DNA of 64,000 nucleotides, taken from Canna indica (taxonomy: Eukaryota > Streptophyta > Magnoliopsida > Zingiberales > Cannaceae). The stretch covers positions 23,506,001-23,570,000 of the forward strand of contig CP136893.1 of the NCBI GenBank assembly GCA_034359265.1, written 5' to 3'. A program made the position numbers and the translations under genes. Positions 22,061 to 33,749 of this stretch are shown here, one piece after another (the stretch's first letter is position 1; the number at the start of each line of letters is the position of its first letter). The notes under the pieces are model-generated. The model ran no database searches. It saw only the letters and a list, made by a program, of their open reading frames with translations, and was not told the origin of the DNA.

Positions 22061-23872
22061 TGTACGATATGGTGCTCTTATGATGTGGATGATGATTTCA
22101 TGTTGGAGGTTAATTATCGTTTCATATGTCATTTTATGTTATGAATTGGATAGGTGATTATGTTAATATATGGACATATTGGTATTTGTATATGTACTAT
22201 GTGAATATAATAGTATGTGGACATGCTTGGTATGGGGATATATATGGAAAGGCCGGGGTACGACCATGGAATATATACATGCACGGGGGATATTAAGGAC
22301 CCTAAAGGTCCCAGAACATTTATATTGGTTATGTAGATGGTGTCGTTATTTTCTTTGTGATTATGTTGATTACGCATGGATACTTGGGTGTGCTTGCGAT
22401 TGCTCTCTCTCCCCCTTATGGATTTCTGGACCGGGAAGCTCGTCAACCCGCCACACTGACGACCGACCCATAATGGAATGGGTGGGAAGCTCGCTAAACC
22501 ATAGCCAGACTCAGTGACCGACTCGTATAGGACCAACGGGTCCCTGGACCGGGAAGCTCGACAGCCCGCCACACTGACGACCGACCCTGGTGGCTTGGTT
22601 GGATTTGGTGATTATGCATGCTTGTGTTGTTATATCATATATGGATTGGTGTTTATGCATGCTTGTGTTGTTATATTAGATATGGATTGGTGATTACGCA
22701 TTCTTGGTACTACTTATGAGTTATTTGCTTACCTATTATATATTTACTCGTTGGACTTATATTACTTGGACATGATGGATAGAGGATCGAACCACTCACT
22801 AAGTTCTAGTTGGACTTATGGTTTTATGTGTTTATATTTGTAGCATCTGAGCGGGATCAAAGATGTACTGGGATGGAGCAGCACGGCTAGATGCAACAGG
22901 GACAGCGGACCTCGTGACGCAATGGCGGATCCACTATAGGCCCAGTGGGGGCCCCTGTCCCCACTGGAATTTTTTTTCTAAAAAAAATCTTGGATGGCTG
23001 CACTTTTGCAACTCTTCTTTTTTTTTTTACTACAGCTTCTTACTGCAGTTCCTTCTTCTTCTTTTACTGCATCTTCTTACTGCAGTTCCTTCTTCTTCTT
23101 TTACTGCATCTTCTTCTTGTTTTACTATATACAACTAGGGTTGAATATTTATACAATCATACAACTGAATGTGTAAGTATGAATATTGAATTTGTGGAAA
23201 TTGTGGATGCTTGCAGTAGCTCTTGCTTTTAATTAGCTTAAATTAGGATAAGCAAATTAGGCTACATAGTTGTATACAGATGAATGAGAGATTACTTTTT
23301 CTTTCAAAAATTTGAAATATGATTCTATTGTATTTGTTTTAGCAAATTTATCAGAATAAATAGCTAGATATATGGATAATTAATTTATCAATTAACTACG
23401 TAAATAATTATTTAAATACTTTTAGAAGGATAGATAGTCTCCACCGTAGCACAATTTTGAAACATAGACTTTTAAAAATTTATGTATTAATTTGCCCCCA
23501 CTAGTAAAATTTTCTAGATCCGCCACTATCGTGACGTGTCGTGTTTTGGGTGTTTACCCGAGTATGTAAAGAGTTTTATATTTTGTTGAGTCATGTAGAC
23601 TTGGGTTTGGTTTTCTTTTTCCACACTATTGATGTTGAGAGACTTATACTTGTTAAACTGGTTTCCTTTTTGAAAAGAACTTGAACTGTTGCAACTATTT
23701 GAAATGCTTTGAATGTTGATTTGGAATTTCCTTAGTTTATGTACTTCTACAAACCGGGTTGGTTTTATAAATTATATAGATTTTGTGGTATTTTTCTGGT
23801 TGTCATGGTTGGGTTAGGCTGCAGAGTACAGGTGGTACTCTGGTCGGTCATGTCCAGGTTTGGGGCGTGACA
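22061..23872 (+). mobile_element. Tekay-like gypsy 3' LTR, right part
   Basis: Continuation of the LTR at 927-2457. It ends TTTGGGGCGTGACA, matching the ends of the LTRs at 42386 and 62478, and contains GGTACTCTGGTCGGTCATG shared with them. It holds a duplicated ~57-bp GGGAAGCTCG...GACCGACCC block (22430-22590) and three TGGATTGGTG...TTGTTATAT units (22606-22720). It is interrupted by a hAT-like element at 22920-23528. Confidence 0.82.
22920..23528. mobile_element. hAT-like non-autonomous element, 609 bp
   Basis: A perfect 8-bp duplication TCGTGACG (22912-22919 and 23529-23536) flanks termini CAATGGCGGATC and GATCCGCCACTA. The 8-bp duplication and CA-rich terminal GGCGGATC repeats fit the hAT superfamily. 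The interior is non-coding, with CTTCTTCTTTTACTGCA repeats at 23030-23115. Its removal restores the LTR alignment (CGGACCTCGTGACGTGTCG). Confidence 0.82.
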
Positions 23873-24445
23873 AAGGGTAGACACATGACATGTATATTTA
23901 GGCTGGTTCCTACGGCTACAAAATTTCAGATTTTCTTGAAGGCTTTGCATGTTTAATCGTATGTTTTAGAGCATTAAATTTTTGGATAAATTCATGAAAA
24001 ATCGGATTGTTAAATGTATGAATATTTAGGGGTTTTGGTAGAATTTATTATTTATTTAATGTTAGTTCGGGTTATTATTTTTGCTTCTACAGACTGCAAT
24101 GACAAGCGGGACTTGTATTTACAGTATGTGGAAATTATTATGCTCTTCCTATGAATGTGGATATTATATATGAGGTCCTTGGGTTGTAAATCAAGGACAT
24201 ATGAGTTCCTCCGCTAGAGGACTAGAGCCCGGTTTGGGGCCGAGATGGGCAGGTACATGATGTAGGAAATTTAACAATGTGGTTAATTCCTCAAGTTTTA
24301 GAATTTTCTTATTTACTCCGCTCTTAATGTTGTTTATATTACCTGATTGTGATGCGGATGTGTATTGTGTTTGTATGATTGGGATATTGCCAGCGTGGTC
24401 AACTAGCAGGACTGGGATTTTACTAGCTTGGTCAACTGGTGGTTG
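23873..24445. other. Unassigned stretch between two LTRs
   Basis: It sits between the plus-strand LTR ending at 23872 and the inverted LTR starting at 24446. No coding motif, primer-binding site or terminal repeat is evident. Two near-identical TTGGTCAACT units occur at about 24398 and 24428. Confidence 0.4.
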
Positions 24446-26699
24446 TGTCACGCTTGAAAACTCAAGGTCACGTGATCAGCCAGAGTACACATTTGTACTC
24501 CGAAGCCTACCCAACTATGAATACCCATGCGGAAGTAATAATTAACAACCATGCAGACACTGAATGCAAAAGTGCAAATGCATAAAGCCAATGAAATGTT
24601 TAACACCAATATAATTACATGTTCAGGTTATGCAACAATATATGACAATATGCATAAAACCCCTACAACTCGACTACGACCTGACGTGTCACGAGACCTG
24701 CTTCTTGAGCTCGCCACCCCAGTCGCGCCATGTAGGCGCATTAGTACCTCTGCTCATCTAGAGCGAGCAAGTAAAACACAACAACAAAAAAGTGTGAGTT
24801 CATAAAGAACTCAGTGAGTGGCTCGTTCCCTAACTCACTCCAAGTCATAAATCCAATTATGTACCATATTCTCCCAATTATCATGTACGATCATAATCAT
24901 CGAGGTAAACATATATTCAAGTAATTCACATGAAAAGAAATCCATACCACCATACCAATAATCCAAATAAATAAGCATTCATGTAATTTATACGATAAGA
25001 AAATCCAAACCAATATAAAACCTAGTGCATATGCACCCCTCCATCCATATACAAGCACCATATGCATTAAGCAAGAGTACGGTTTGGTCACTAGGATGTG
25101 CCTAGCGATCTTGACGCCCATGGCTCCCTGAGTTAGGAAGGCCCTCTAGCCTCAAGTAACCCCAGTGGTTGGGAAAGCCCTCCAACCAATGCCACTCTGG
25201 GTCAGTCGTCAATGTGGCTCACTGATGAGCTTCCTCGTCCATAAACCACCTGCTAATCAGCTCAGTCATATCTAGTTTCCAGTCACAAGCACAAACAAAA
25301 TCATGACTAAGATAAGTATAAACATTTATATATCTACACCTTAGTCAAAAAAAAATTCCTAGGACTGTTAGAGTCCTTGCGACCAAACCTAGGTATGCGC
25401 ACACGCCTCCCAACACTGGCACTTCCTCGGGCTCTAGTCCCTTAGTGGTGCACCCCACCACTCCATTCCAATAAACCCTGTATTAGGTTTATCCCACGCA
25501 TATTAATGTTTAATTATTCACAACATGATATCCGCTACAACAATAAGGTTCTCGTGCTTAAATACAAAGTTTAGAATGACGCTACAATTTAAGACCCAAG
25601 AGTCTGAAATTAAATCATACTTCAATCAGAAATTAATCACTACAATAATCTGAAATTAACAAAATTATCTCGGAATGAGGCCCGGCCTTTGTTGAGGCTT
25701 CATACACCGAGATTAGCTAGAATGAATATATTAATGATTTCATTTAATACTAAAAATATTCAAACGACCTATCAAATGACCTCCGATCAGAAATCGAACA
25801 CCACCATCGCGTTCAGAATGCGAAATCCTATAACTTTACTATTTACCTCAATCTCATCCGACGTCTCTAAGATCAACTTCAAACATACCCCAATAATTTA
25901 CATATACTAACATATTTCTAAGGATACAGCTCTCTTAATTAATTATTTAATAAAATACCCAAATCTTCCCAAGCGCTCGACACCATCGCCCCGACTCGCC
26001 GACTCCCCCCCCCCCTTCGCCTCACTGTTCCATGCCGGGCGCCCACTTGGCCGCCGGCGATCGCCCTCTGCCGGTCCCGCCGCCCCCGGGGCCAGTCAAA
26101 CACCGGCTCACGATTGGGAGACCGTGGCGGCCTCCCCGCCCACAACGACAACCGCTACTGCCACCATGGTGCAGTAGCAGCCCAAAATCTTGGTGCTTGG
26201 TGCGATCGCCACCAAGCAGTGCAATCGCCGCACCTCTTCCCATGCTCACACGCACAAGAGGGGTTGCCCCCATCCATATCTCCCAAAATCACAAGTTAAT
26301 CAAATAAATAAAAACCCTTGTTAAGTCAAGTTACTAAAATGCCCCTCACCTAAGCCATGTGGTTAAACAAGTCCAAAACTTAGTTAAATCACACCCAAAT
26401 ACTTCTAGGACTCGGCTTGGCTAAAACACACAACTAAGAATTTAGTCCATTAGCTAAATTAATCACGCGCACGCGGTTCATACCTCAGACCGCGACCTCC
26501 GACGATATCCTCTAACACGACTCAAGCCCAACTCACATTCAATATCCAAAACAACCTAAACAAAATAATTTTACATGCGCGTAAAGGCCGTATCCCAAAT
26601 CGCGCCTTCCGGCGATTCACTCGGCCCGCTCCGACGCGCATTCAAATTCTCCATTGAAATCACAGTAAATCAAAGTTTAATTTTTCTACGGGTATTATA
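24446..26699 (-). mobile_element. Tekay-like gypsy LTR, inverted orientation
   Basis: The plus strand begins TGTCACGC and then GATCAGCCAGAGTACACATT, the reverse complement of the common 3' end of the other Tekay-like LTRs here. Near 24795 it has the inverse of the CACTCACTGA block. At the far end, GGTATTATA is followed by ATCTCCCCCCTTAAAGAAAA and TTTGTCCTCGAATTTT, the inverse of the polypurine tract and the GAGGACGAATTT motif seen at 39908-39935. So it is a 3' LTR of a minus-strand element; the chromodomain coding expected upstream is missing. A GC-rich 5' leader-like segment is at 25975-26280. Confidence 0.75.
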
Positions 26700-26905
26700 A
26701 TCTCCCCCCTTAAAGAAAATTTGTCCTCGAATTTTAGGGTAAGTTAAAGGCTCATCAACTACGGAACTCGAATGAGAACTTAGTTGTGCTTATTGCGCGC
26801 CATTAAACATCTGACACCAAAATTTTATTTCTAAATTCCTTGGACTTTCTCTTTGTCCACTACTTATCCATGACTCTGATACAATATAAATACTGACCTA
26901 TGCAC
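26700..26905 (-). other. Polypurine tract and short internal remnant of the inverted gypsy element
   Basis: Contains CTCCCCCCTTAAAG (polypurine tract inverse). It then continues without recognisable coding to the duplication TGCAC (26901-26905) of the solo LTR. Confidence 0.5.
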
Positions 26906-27199
26906 TGTTGGGATGGGAAGAAGAAGCACAGTGGAAAAAATAATTTAAAAATTCAAAACATCCCTAAACCAGCGATCAACTTTAGCAATCTTTAAGGAAT
27001 TCAATCAACGAGTAGAAGGAGAAGATTTACCTTATACTATGGATGATATGGCTGCTCCTATCTCCGTTTCAAGACGCACACGTCCTCCAAGGAAAGTCCA
27101 CACCAATGCCTCGCAATAAGGGGGCAGCGAACACGAAGACTCGTTGTGGCTCAACGGAGAGGCAATCTCAACCCCGAAACGCACACTACTAGAAAAATG

Positions 27200-27540
27200 G
27201 TCATCAGCAACGGCTGAGCCGTTGCAATAGAGCCGTGACAGAAAGTCGCGTTGCTGATGACTTAGCAACGGATCAGCAACGGCCGCTCGGGCCGTCGCTC
27301 AAAACATTATCAGCAACGGCCGCTCGGGCCGTCGCTAAAACTATTATCAGCAACGGTTTTGCCACAGACCCGGAGCCGTTGCTGATAACATTAATAGCAA
27401 CGGCCGCTGAGTCCGTAGCAACGTCGTTAGTAAAACGCCGTCGCTAAGCCGTTGCTGTAGGTCATCAGCAACAGCTTTCGATACACTTTTAGCAACGGCT
27501 TTCCCACGGACGCCCGTGGGAAAGCCGTTGCTGATGACGA
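27200..27540 (-). repeat. CACTA 3' subterminal repeats (large unit)
   Basis: A dozen or so CAGCAACGGC / GCCGTTGCTGAT units in both orientations. They match 11222-11512 in layout. Confidence 0.85.
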
Positions 27541-27838
27541 ATACCTGCAACCAGAAAATTTGAAAATTTCAAATTTCCATTGATACATTGATACATTTAT
27601 CTGATACATAACTCATACATCCATACCCTCATACACACATTCATTCACACATCACAAACACCTCATACACATTCATTCACACATCACAAACACACCAACA
27701 TATATACATCAAAACAATTATACTTATATCGATAATTATCCACGATAGTATAAAAACAATTCAAATGCAAAATTGAAGTATCAATATCCAAACAAAATAA
27801 GTTAAACAAGTTCAATATCCAAACAAAAAATCTCACGA

Positions 27839-29373
27839 TCAAGATGGAGGATGGTCTGGATTATATGGCGGGATCTGGAGCGCTTGAGTGTACACCGGCG
27901 TGGACTGACTCGAGGACGATGGATTAGATGATGCCGAAGAGATGACTGGTTCGGGATGACCTGACAAGTTGCGTATCATAGCTTCTATATTCGCCATCGT
28001 CTGACTCTGACGCTCCATCATCTCAGTCTGACGCGCGACCGTCTCCTCTAGTGTCCTTATCCTATTACTATGATCATAACTGGATCTAGAGGTGGACGGC
28101 CGCTCACCAGCGACCGGAGGGGTCGGTGCCCCAAGTGGCCCTAGTACGGCTCGCGCATGACCACTATCTGCGAAGCCATATACGCGGCCATGGTCCCAGC
28201 CACCTGCGGCCTCGACCCACGATGTTGCGTCAAAGTCCTCGGGGGTACCCCCGCGCTGCACCACCGTCTGGCTATAGGTCTCCTACTCGAGTTTGATTTT
28301 TTGTTTAATATTTATCATAAAACTTAAATTATAAATATATAATGAATAATTTAAACAAATATATAATTACCATAATGTATGCAGCGCGGTTGTCGATGTA
28401 CTCCCCCGTCCCATGTGCTCGACGGTGAGTCCGCTCGAACACCGCCATCGGGGAGGGTCGCTGGACAGTCCCGTCATCCGACACCGTCGTCTACATTTAC
28501 AAAACAAATACATTAATTAGTACACATAATAACAAATAAAATATATAATTAAAAGATATACTTACCATACGGTTTGCGTGCACTGCAAATGCAACAGAGC
28601 CGCCGGTGTGACGCGCTGCTCCTCCCGACATGCGATTTCTAGCCGCATTCCGAGAAACCTCCTGCCATCGATCCGTCGACCATATCCCCACGAGCTGGTC
28701 CCATATATCCGGAGTAATCCAACCGGGGCCGTATCCCCGAGTCTCCGCGATGTTAGTGGTCCCAGCTCGGGCCATCGCTTGGGACCGAGCCTGCCCCAGC
28801 TGCTCGTTGTACCTTGCCCGGGAAATAGCCTCCCAGGCAGCGTAAATGAAGGGCCTCTGGTCCTCGGCCCATGTATAGCGAGCCTGCAAAATAATAATAT
28901 CAGTACCAATATTAATATATCATCATGCATGTAAAAAATAATAATAATATGTGCCTCAAACTCGCGCCATAACATGTCGACGTGCTCGCTAGGCACGTGA
29001 GACCACGTAGGCCATGCCCCGTGCATGTATCGTCGAATAGTAGAAGAAATGCTCCTCGGCACTTCTTCTTGCTCGAACCTGCACAACAAAAATAAATTTT
29101 AATATTATATTATGATATAATGAATTTGTAATGATTCATAATTCATGATATATTACCGCTCCCCAATCACGCTAATCAATCTACGTGACTCTGTGGCTGG
29201 TGGAGGCTGCCACCTGTTCGGCCGCGTGGCCGCCTACGTCTGGATGTACAAGCCTCGGCAGTATCATCGGAATGAGGATCAGCAACAGGTGGATCAGCAG
29301 CATGAGTAAGTGCTGGAGTCTCACCGATCGGAGACTCCGAAACTCTCCTGCGTCGATAACCACGACTAGACAT
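27839..29373 (-). CDS. CACTA TNPA-like protein, 5 exons, one probable frameshift
   Basis: Exons by splice signals: 29157-29373, 28955-29078, 28566-28883, 28371-28490, 27839-28282. Introns 1, 3 and 4 are GT-AG; intron 2 appears GC-AG, as in the copy at 9483. Exon 1 is basic (MSSRGYRRRR). Exons 2-3 carry the Ptta/En/Spm transposase region (WAEDQRPFIYAAWEAISRAR, DQLVGIWSTDRWQEVSR). Exon 5 has TPEDFDATSWVEAAGGW, a coiled coil (MMERQSQTMANIEAMI) and a Ser/Pro tail. The stops present in the 9483 copy are absent here. However, exon 1 lacks one G relative to that copy near 29222, which shifts its frame, so the gene is probably not translatable as annotated. TNPA binds subterminal repeats and assists tnp2-mediated excision. 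Confidence 0.75.
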
Positions 29374-29448
29374 ATCTGTCGAACAGACATATAATCAGAT
29401 TATTGTATAAATAGTAGAGATATATTTAATAAAATATATACTTTACAA

Positions 29449-32400
29449 TTATTCTTCATCATCTGAATAATAGTCTTCGAATTCTTCTTCTTCTTCCTCT
29501 TCTTCCTCTTCTTCCTCTTCTTCATCTTCTTCATCTCCAGCTTCCTCAATTTCATGATCGTCATCATCAGCATATTCAACTTCTAATTGAATTGACGTTG
29601 TGTCTGCATCCTCGAGTATTGGAATAATACGATCCACAGCAGGAAGATCATCTTCTTGATAGAAACCAGGAGGATCATTTTCTCCTACTATCGGATCAAT
29701 TTTTCCTCTACCTTTTGTCTTACAGACTACACGCCAATCTGCTCTATCTTTATTTCGAGCCAGATACTTCGCGTAATATACTTGTTCGGCTTGTGATGCC
29801 AATATAAAAGGCTCATTTGCTGCCAATTTCGATTTGTAATTAACCTCAACAAGTTTGTATTTTTGATGAACTTTCATGCCCCTTTCTGTTGTATCGAACC
29901 AATGACATCTAAATAGGAACACTGATTTCAAGCCGAAGTAGTGCAACTCTATCACTTCTTCCACTAGTCCATAGAAATCCATATCACATTCAACATAGGT
30001 TGTCCCTTTCACGCAGACCCCAGCATTCATCCTCTTTTTTGTAGATGAATATTCAACCGTGTGAAATTTATACCCGTTAACAAAATATCCGCTATAGCAC
30101 GACACAAGTCGCGACGGTCCACTAACAAACTCAAATATTTTTTCATCTATTTTAGCTCTGTGATCTTTGCTGTAAGTCTGAATCCAAGAAGGGAAATCAC
30201 GATTCCGTAATGTCTCCAATTCTTGATCGTTGTGAATAGAGTATTTTTGCACCATCTCAATGTCAAATATTTCAATGAATTGTTCAATCTCTGGGCAATT
30301 GAGTAATACATACAAGTGTGCCAAATGATACTCTTCATCGCTTAAGTGTCGAGATGGACGAGAACCAAAAGCACGACCAGAGTGACAAAATATATTTAAA
30401 CGTCCATCTGAATGTCGAACACCCCCGTCGTCGTTACGTGGAAGACGATCAAATCTTGTCTGTACTGTCGATTCAAAGTAAAATGAGCAGAATGTTGAAA
30501 TTTCTTGGATGATATACGATTCAGATATTGATCCTTCAACAGCTGCGGTGTTCTTTACTTTTTTCTTCAGACGATTCATGTATCTTTCAAATAAGTACAT
30601 CCAACGATATTGAACGGGGCCACCAACTCGTGCCTCGTATGCCAAGTGTATCGGTAGATGCTCCATCGAGTCAAAAAATGCAGGAGGGAAAAACTGCTCC
30701 AGCTTGCATATGATTTCAACAATATTATTTTCAAGTGTTGACATATCTTCGACTCGAAGGACATTTGCACAGATGCTTCTAAAAAACATACTTAATTCAG
30801 TCAACGGACCCCAAATATTATCAGGTAGAAGATCTCGAAATGCGATCGGAAGTAATCTCTTCATGAATACATGACAATCATGGCTCTTCATCCCTGATAT
30901 TTTGCAATCATCGACGTTCACACATCGAGATAAGTTTGAAGCATATCCATCGGGTAATCTGAGTTCTTTTACCCATTGACAAACATCTTTGATCTGTTGT
31001 TTATTTAACACATATAGGGCCTTCGGTTTCAGATATCGTCCGTTGACCTCTTGTAACTCCAACTCTGGTCTTTTACAAAGTATTTTCAGATCATGTCGGG
31101 CTTTGACATTATCTTTAGTTTTTCCAGAAATATCCATCACAGTGTTGAAAATATTATCAAACACATTTTTTTCAATGTGCATGACATCTAAATTATGTCG
31201 AATCAATAATGAACTCCAATAGGGCAATTGCCAAAAGATACTTTTTTTCACCCAGTTGTGTGTTTGGCCAAAACCTGACACTCTTTCATTGCGACCGAAT
31301 ACAATATCTGGAAGTGCTGAAACACGTGCTAACATTTGTTCAACAGACAACATCGGTGGTGGCCCATCTCTTTCGACTCTGCCCTTAGTAAATTTATTAC
31401 GATTCCTTCGATACTGGTGATGAACCGGTAGGAATCGACGATGACAATCAAAGAATGAGATTTTTCGTCCGTTCTGAAGACTGATTGATTTAGAGTGTTC
31501 CATACAATACGGGCAAGAGAGTCGGTCGTGAGTGCTCCAACCCGACAACATGCCGTACGCGGGGAAATCATTGATTGTCCACAAGACCGCGGCCTTTAAA
31601 TTGAAGTTTTGCTTCCGATGACAATCATAAGTGACAGCTCCCTCAGTCCACAATGTTTTCAATTCATCTATCAAGGGTCTGAGAAATATGTCAATTTCTT
31701 TTCGCGGACCCTTAGGACCCGGAATAATCATCGAAAGATAAATAAATTCATCTTTCATGCACATTGACGATGGCAAATTATAAACTGTCAGCAGCACTGG
31801 CCAAACTGAATAAGGAGTTGCAGAATGTCCAAACGGATTAAAATCATCTGTGCACAATCCCAATCTGATATTTCTAGTATCCATAGCAAATGAAGGATAA
31901 CATGTATCTAAATGTTTCCATGCTTCACTGTCAGATGGATGAGTCATTACTGTATCATCACGACTTCTTGCATGCCAACTCATGTAGGGGGCTGTCTTTT
32001 CCGACATGAATAACCTTTGAAGCCTCGGTGTTAGTGGAAAATACCGAAGCACCTTAAACGGGATATTTTTCTGTCGGACCGATTTCTTCTCCTTGTAACG
32101 AGGGTGTTGACGTACAGGGCATTTATCCAACTGCACATTTTCTTTATAATATAAAATGCAGTTATTTTGGCACGCGTGTATTTTTTCGTACCCAAGCCCC
32201 AATTTTCTCATTAGCTTTTTAGTCTTATAAAAAGTAGGCTCAAACTTGTTATCAATAGGCAGCATTCCATTAATCAATCCAGCAATCCGATCATACACAA
32301 CTCCGCTGATATTACAATCGGCCTTGATACTTAAGAGCTGTGTCATTGCTGAAAACCTAGTGTATTTAGGACAATTCTCATACAAAGGTTCATCGGCAGC

Positions 32401-32928
32401 TTTCAACATCTCGTAAAATTCTGCAGCTTCTTTATTCGGTAATTCAATCTCTACCGCAGCCCCTACTTCTGTGATATCAACCGCTGTAGTATCTGGTGGG
32501 ACTGATGTCTGAAGAACTGGCCGATCAACATTATCATTCAGGCGGAATTGACCCCCAAGACTATCAAGTATCATAGTTCTATAGGGATTACATTGACCGG
32601 ATGAAGAAGCACCAGCAGAGGAAGATTCACCATATGTCTGAACGACAGGATTGCTCGACGTCCCGACTTCGCGTGACTCCCCGTGACAAGTCCATAGAAA
32701 ATATCTCTGTGCAAATCCTTTGGTATATAGATGCAGAGTGACAGTCTCCCGATCCAAAAATCATCCATTTGAACAAATGCGGCACAGACATCGGATTTGA
32801 TCATCCATGCTAACGAAATTCAGATTCGAATAGGCGAAATTTAGGAAGTACGTTACGCCTAATCGAAACTCATTCGTTAAAGCTCCACGATTAAGACGTC
32901 GGTACATCCAACTTCGATCAGCCGACAT
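29449..32928 (-). CDS. CACTA transposase, tnp2/TNPD type, nearly open (one nonsense codon)
   Basis: ATG at 32928 aligns with the start of copy 2 and of the copy at 8776. The 1160-codon frame is open except for TGA at 32763-32761 (codon 56), where copy 2 has CGA, a CpG transition. Domains follow the usual order: transposase-associated domain (residues 1-75, MSADRSWMYRR, cysteine pairs); TNP2 catalytic domain from about residue 280 (LGLCTDDFNPFG near 355, FPAYGMLSGWSTHDRLSCPYC near 450); DUF4218 from about 675 (KSHDCHVFMKRLLP); DUF4216 from about 955 (VECDMDFYGLVEE). An acidic Asp/Glu tail ends the protein. This enzyme cuts the CACTA ends. TNPA follows 76 bp downstream. Confidence 0.9.
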
Positions 32929-33002
32929 GATTCTGTCAATCAATGACAATTTCTTTGGTTAATGTCTTTAGGTGAGATTGTCCTATTCCATTCGGGATTT
33001 AT

Positions 33003-33192
33003 GTTATTCGTACTGCACTTACATTTTTATTTTAACTGTTAACTAATTATTCTAAATTTCGACAGCATCTCCCTACAGTTCTCCGAATAGGCATATCATC
33101 TGGGCGTGTATCGGAGAACAAGAGAGATGTTGCCGAAATTTAGAATAATTAGTTAACAGTTAAAATAAAAACGTAAGTGCAGTACAAATAAC
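33003..33192 (-). repeat. Long inverted repeat (hairpin) upstream of tnp2 copy 1
   Basis: Core of 190 bp. The left arm starts GTTATTCGTACTGCACTTAC and the right arm ends GTAAGTGCAGTACAAATAAC. Inner blocks are TTCTAAATTTCGACAGCATC and its near complement. Weaker pairing extends to about 32975-33228. It ends about 75 bases before the tnp2 ATG. Confidence 0.88.
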
Positions 33193-33403
33193 TATATTCC
33201 CAAATTATCCAATCAGGGACAATTCAAGAATTGTACGTCGTATAAAAGATCATCTACTTCTTTTACACGAACATACAATTCCCGAACGGATCTAAGGTTT
33301 TGCTAAATCATATCCGATCGTCGATGCGTACGTGAAACATATCAACTCGTCGGAGGATGATTATTTTCTAAATGTTTCGAGACAGTTCGAGTCCATATTG
33401 GAC

Positions 33404-33632
33404 GATTTCGGCGCGCGTCCGAAGTGGACGATTCCGGCGCGAGTCCGAAGTGGACGATTCCGGCGCGAGTCCGAATTGGACGATTCCGGCGCGCGTCCGA
33501 AGTGGACGATTCCGGTGCGAGTCCGAATTGGACGATACCGGCGCGCGTCCGAAGTGGACGATACCGGCGCGCGTCCGAAGTGGACGATTCCGGCGCGCGT
33601 CCGAAGTGGACGATTCCGGCGCGCGTCCGAAA
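33404..33632 (-). repeat. 26-bp tandem repeats, inner CACTA leader
   Basis: About 9 units of GTGGACGATTCCGGCGCGCG-TCCGAA (26 bp), most differing only at the GCGCG(C/A)G and AG/AT positions. The array is CpG-rich. Open frames in all three forward frames are produced by the repeat and are not genes. Confidence 0.92.
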
Positions 33633-33749
33633 TTAATCTAAACCCTAATAATTAATCTAACAAATTAAACAATTAATCTAAACAATTAATTAACAATTAT
33701 TAAATAATTAATTAACAAATATAAAATAATATAAACTATATATATATAT

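Noticed and set aside
22129..22572. 147-codon minus-strand frame and 115-codon plus-strand frame
   Set aside because: Inside the right part of a gypsy LTR; low-complexity and duplicated blocks, no domain.
26032..26307. Pro/Arg-rich open frames on both strands
   Set aside because: GC-rich leader-like part of an inverted gypsy LTR; no domain.
27200..27540. CRISPR-like regularly spaced short repeats (AGCAACGGC)
   Set aside because: Units occur in both orientations with irregular spacing and sit inside CACTA termini; this is a plant nuclear sequence.
30147..31571. Alternative open frames on both strands inside tnp2
   Set aside because: Shadows of the 1160-codon tnp2 frame.
33332..33655. Overlapping open frames in all three plus frames (also 36862-37372 and the minus strand)
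   Set aside because: Produced by the 26-bp tandem array; 26 is not a multiple of 3, so each frame cycles through the same peptide. No start context or conservation between copies.
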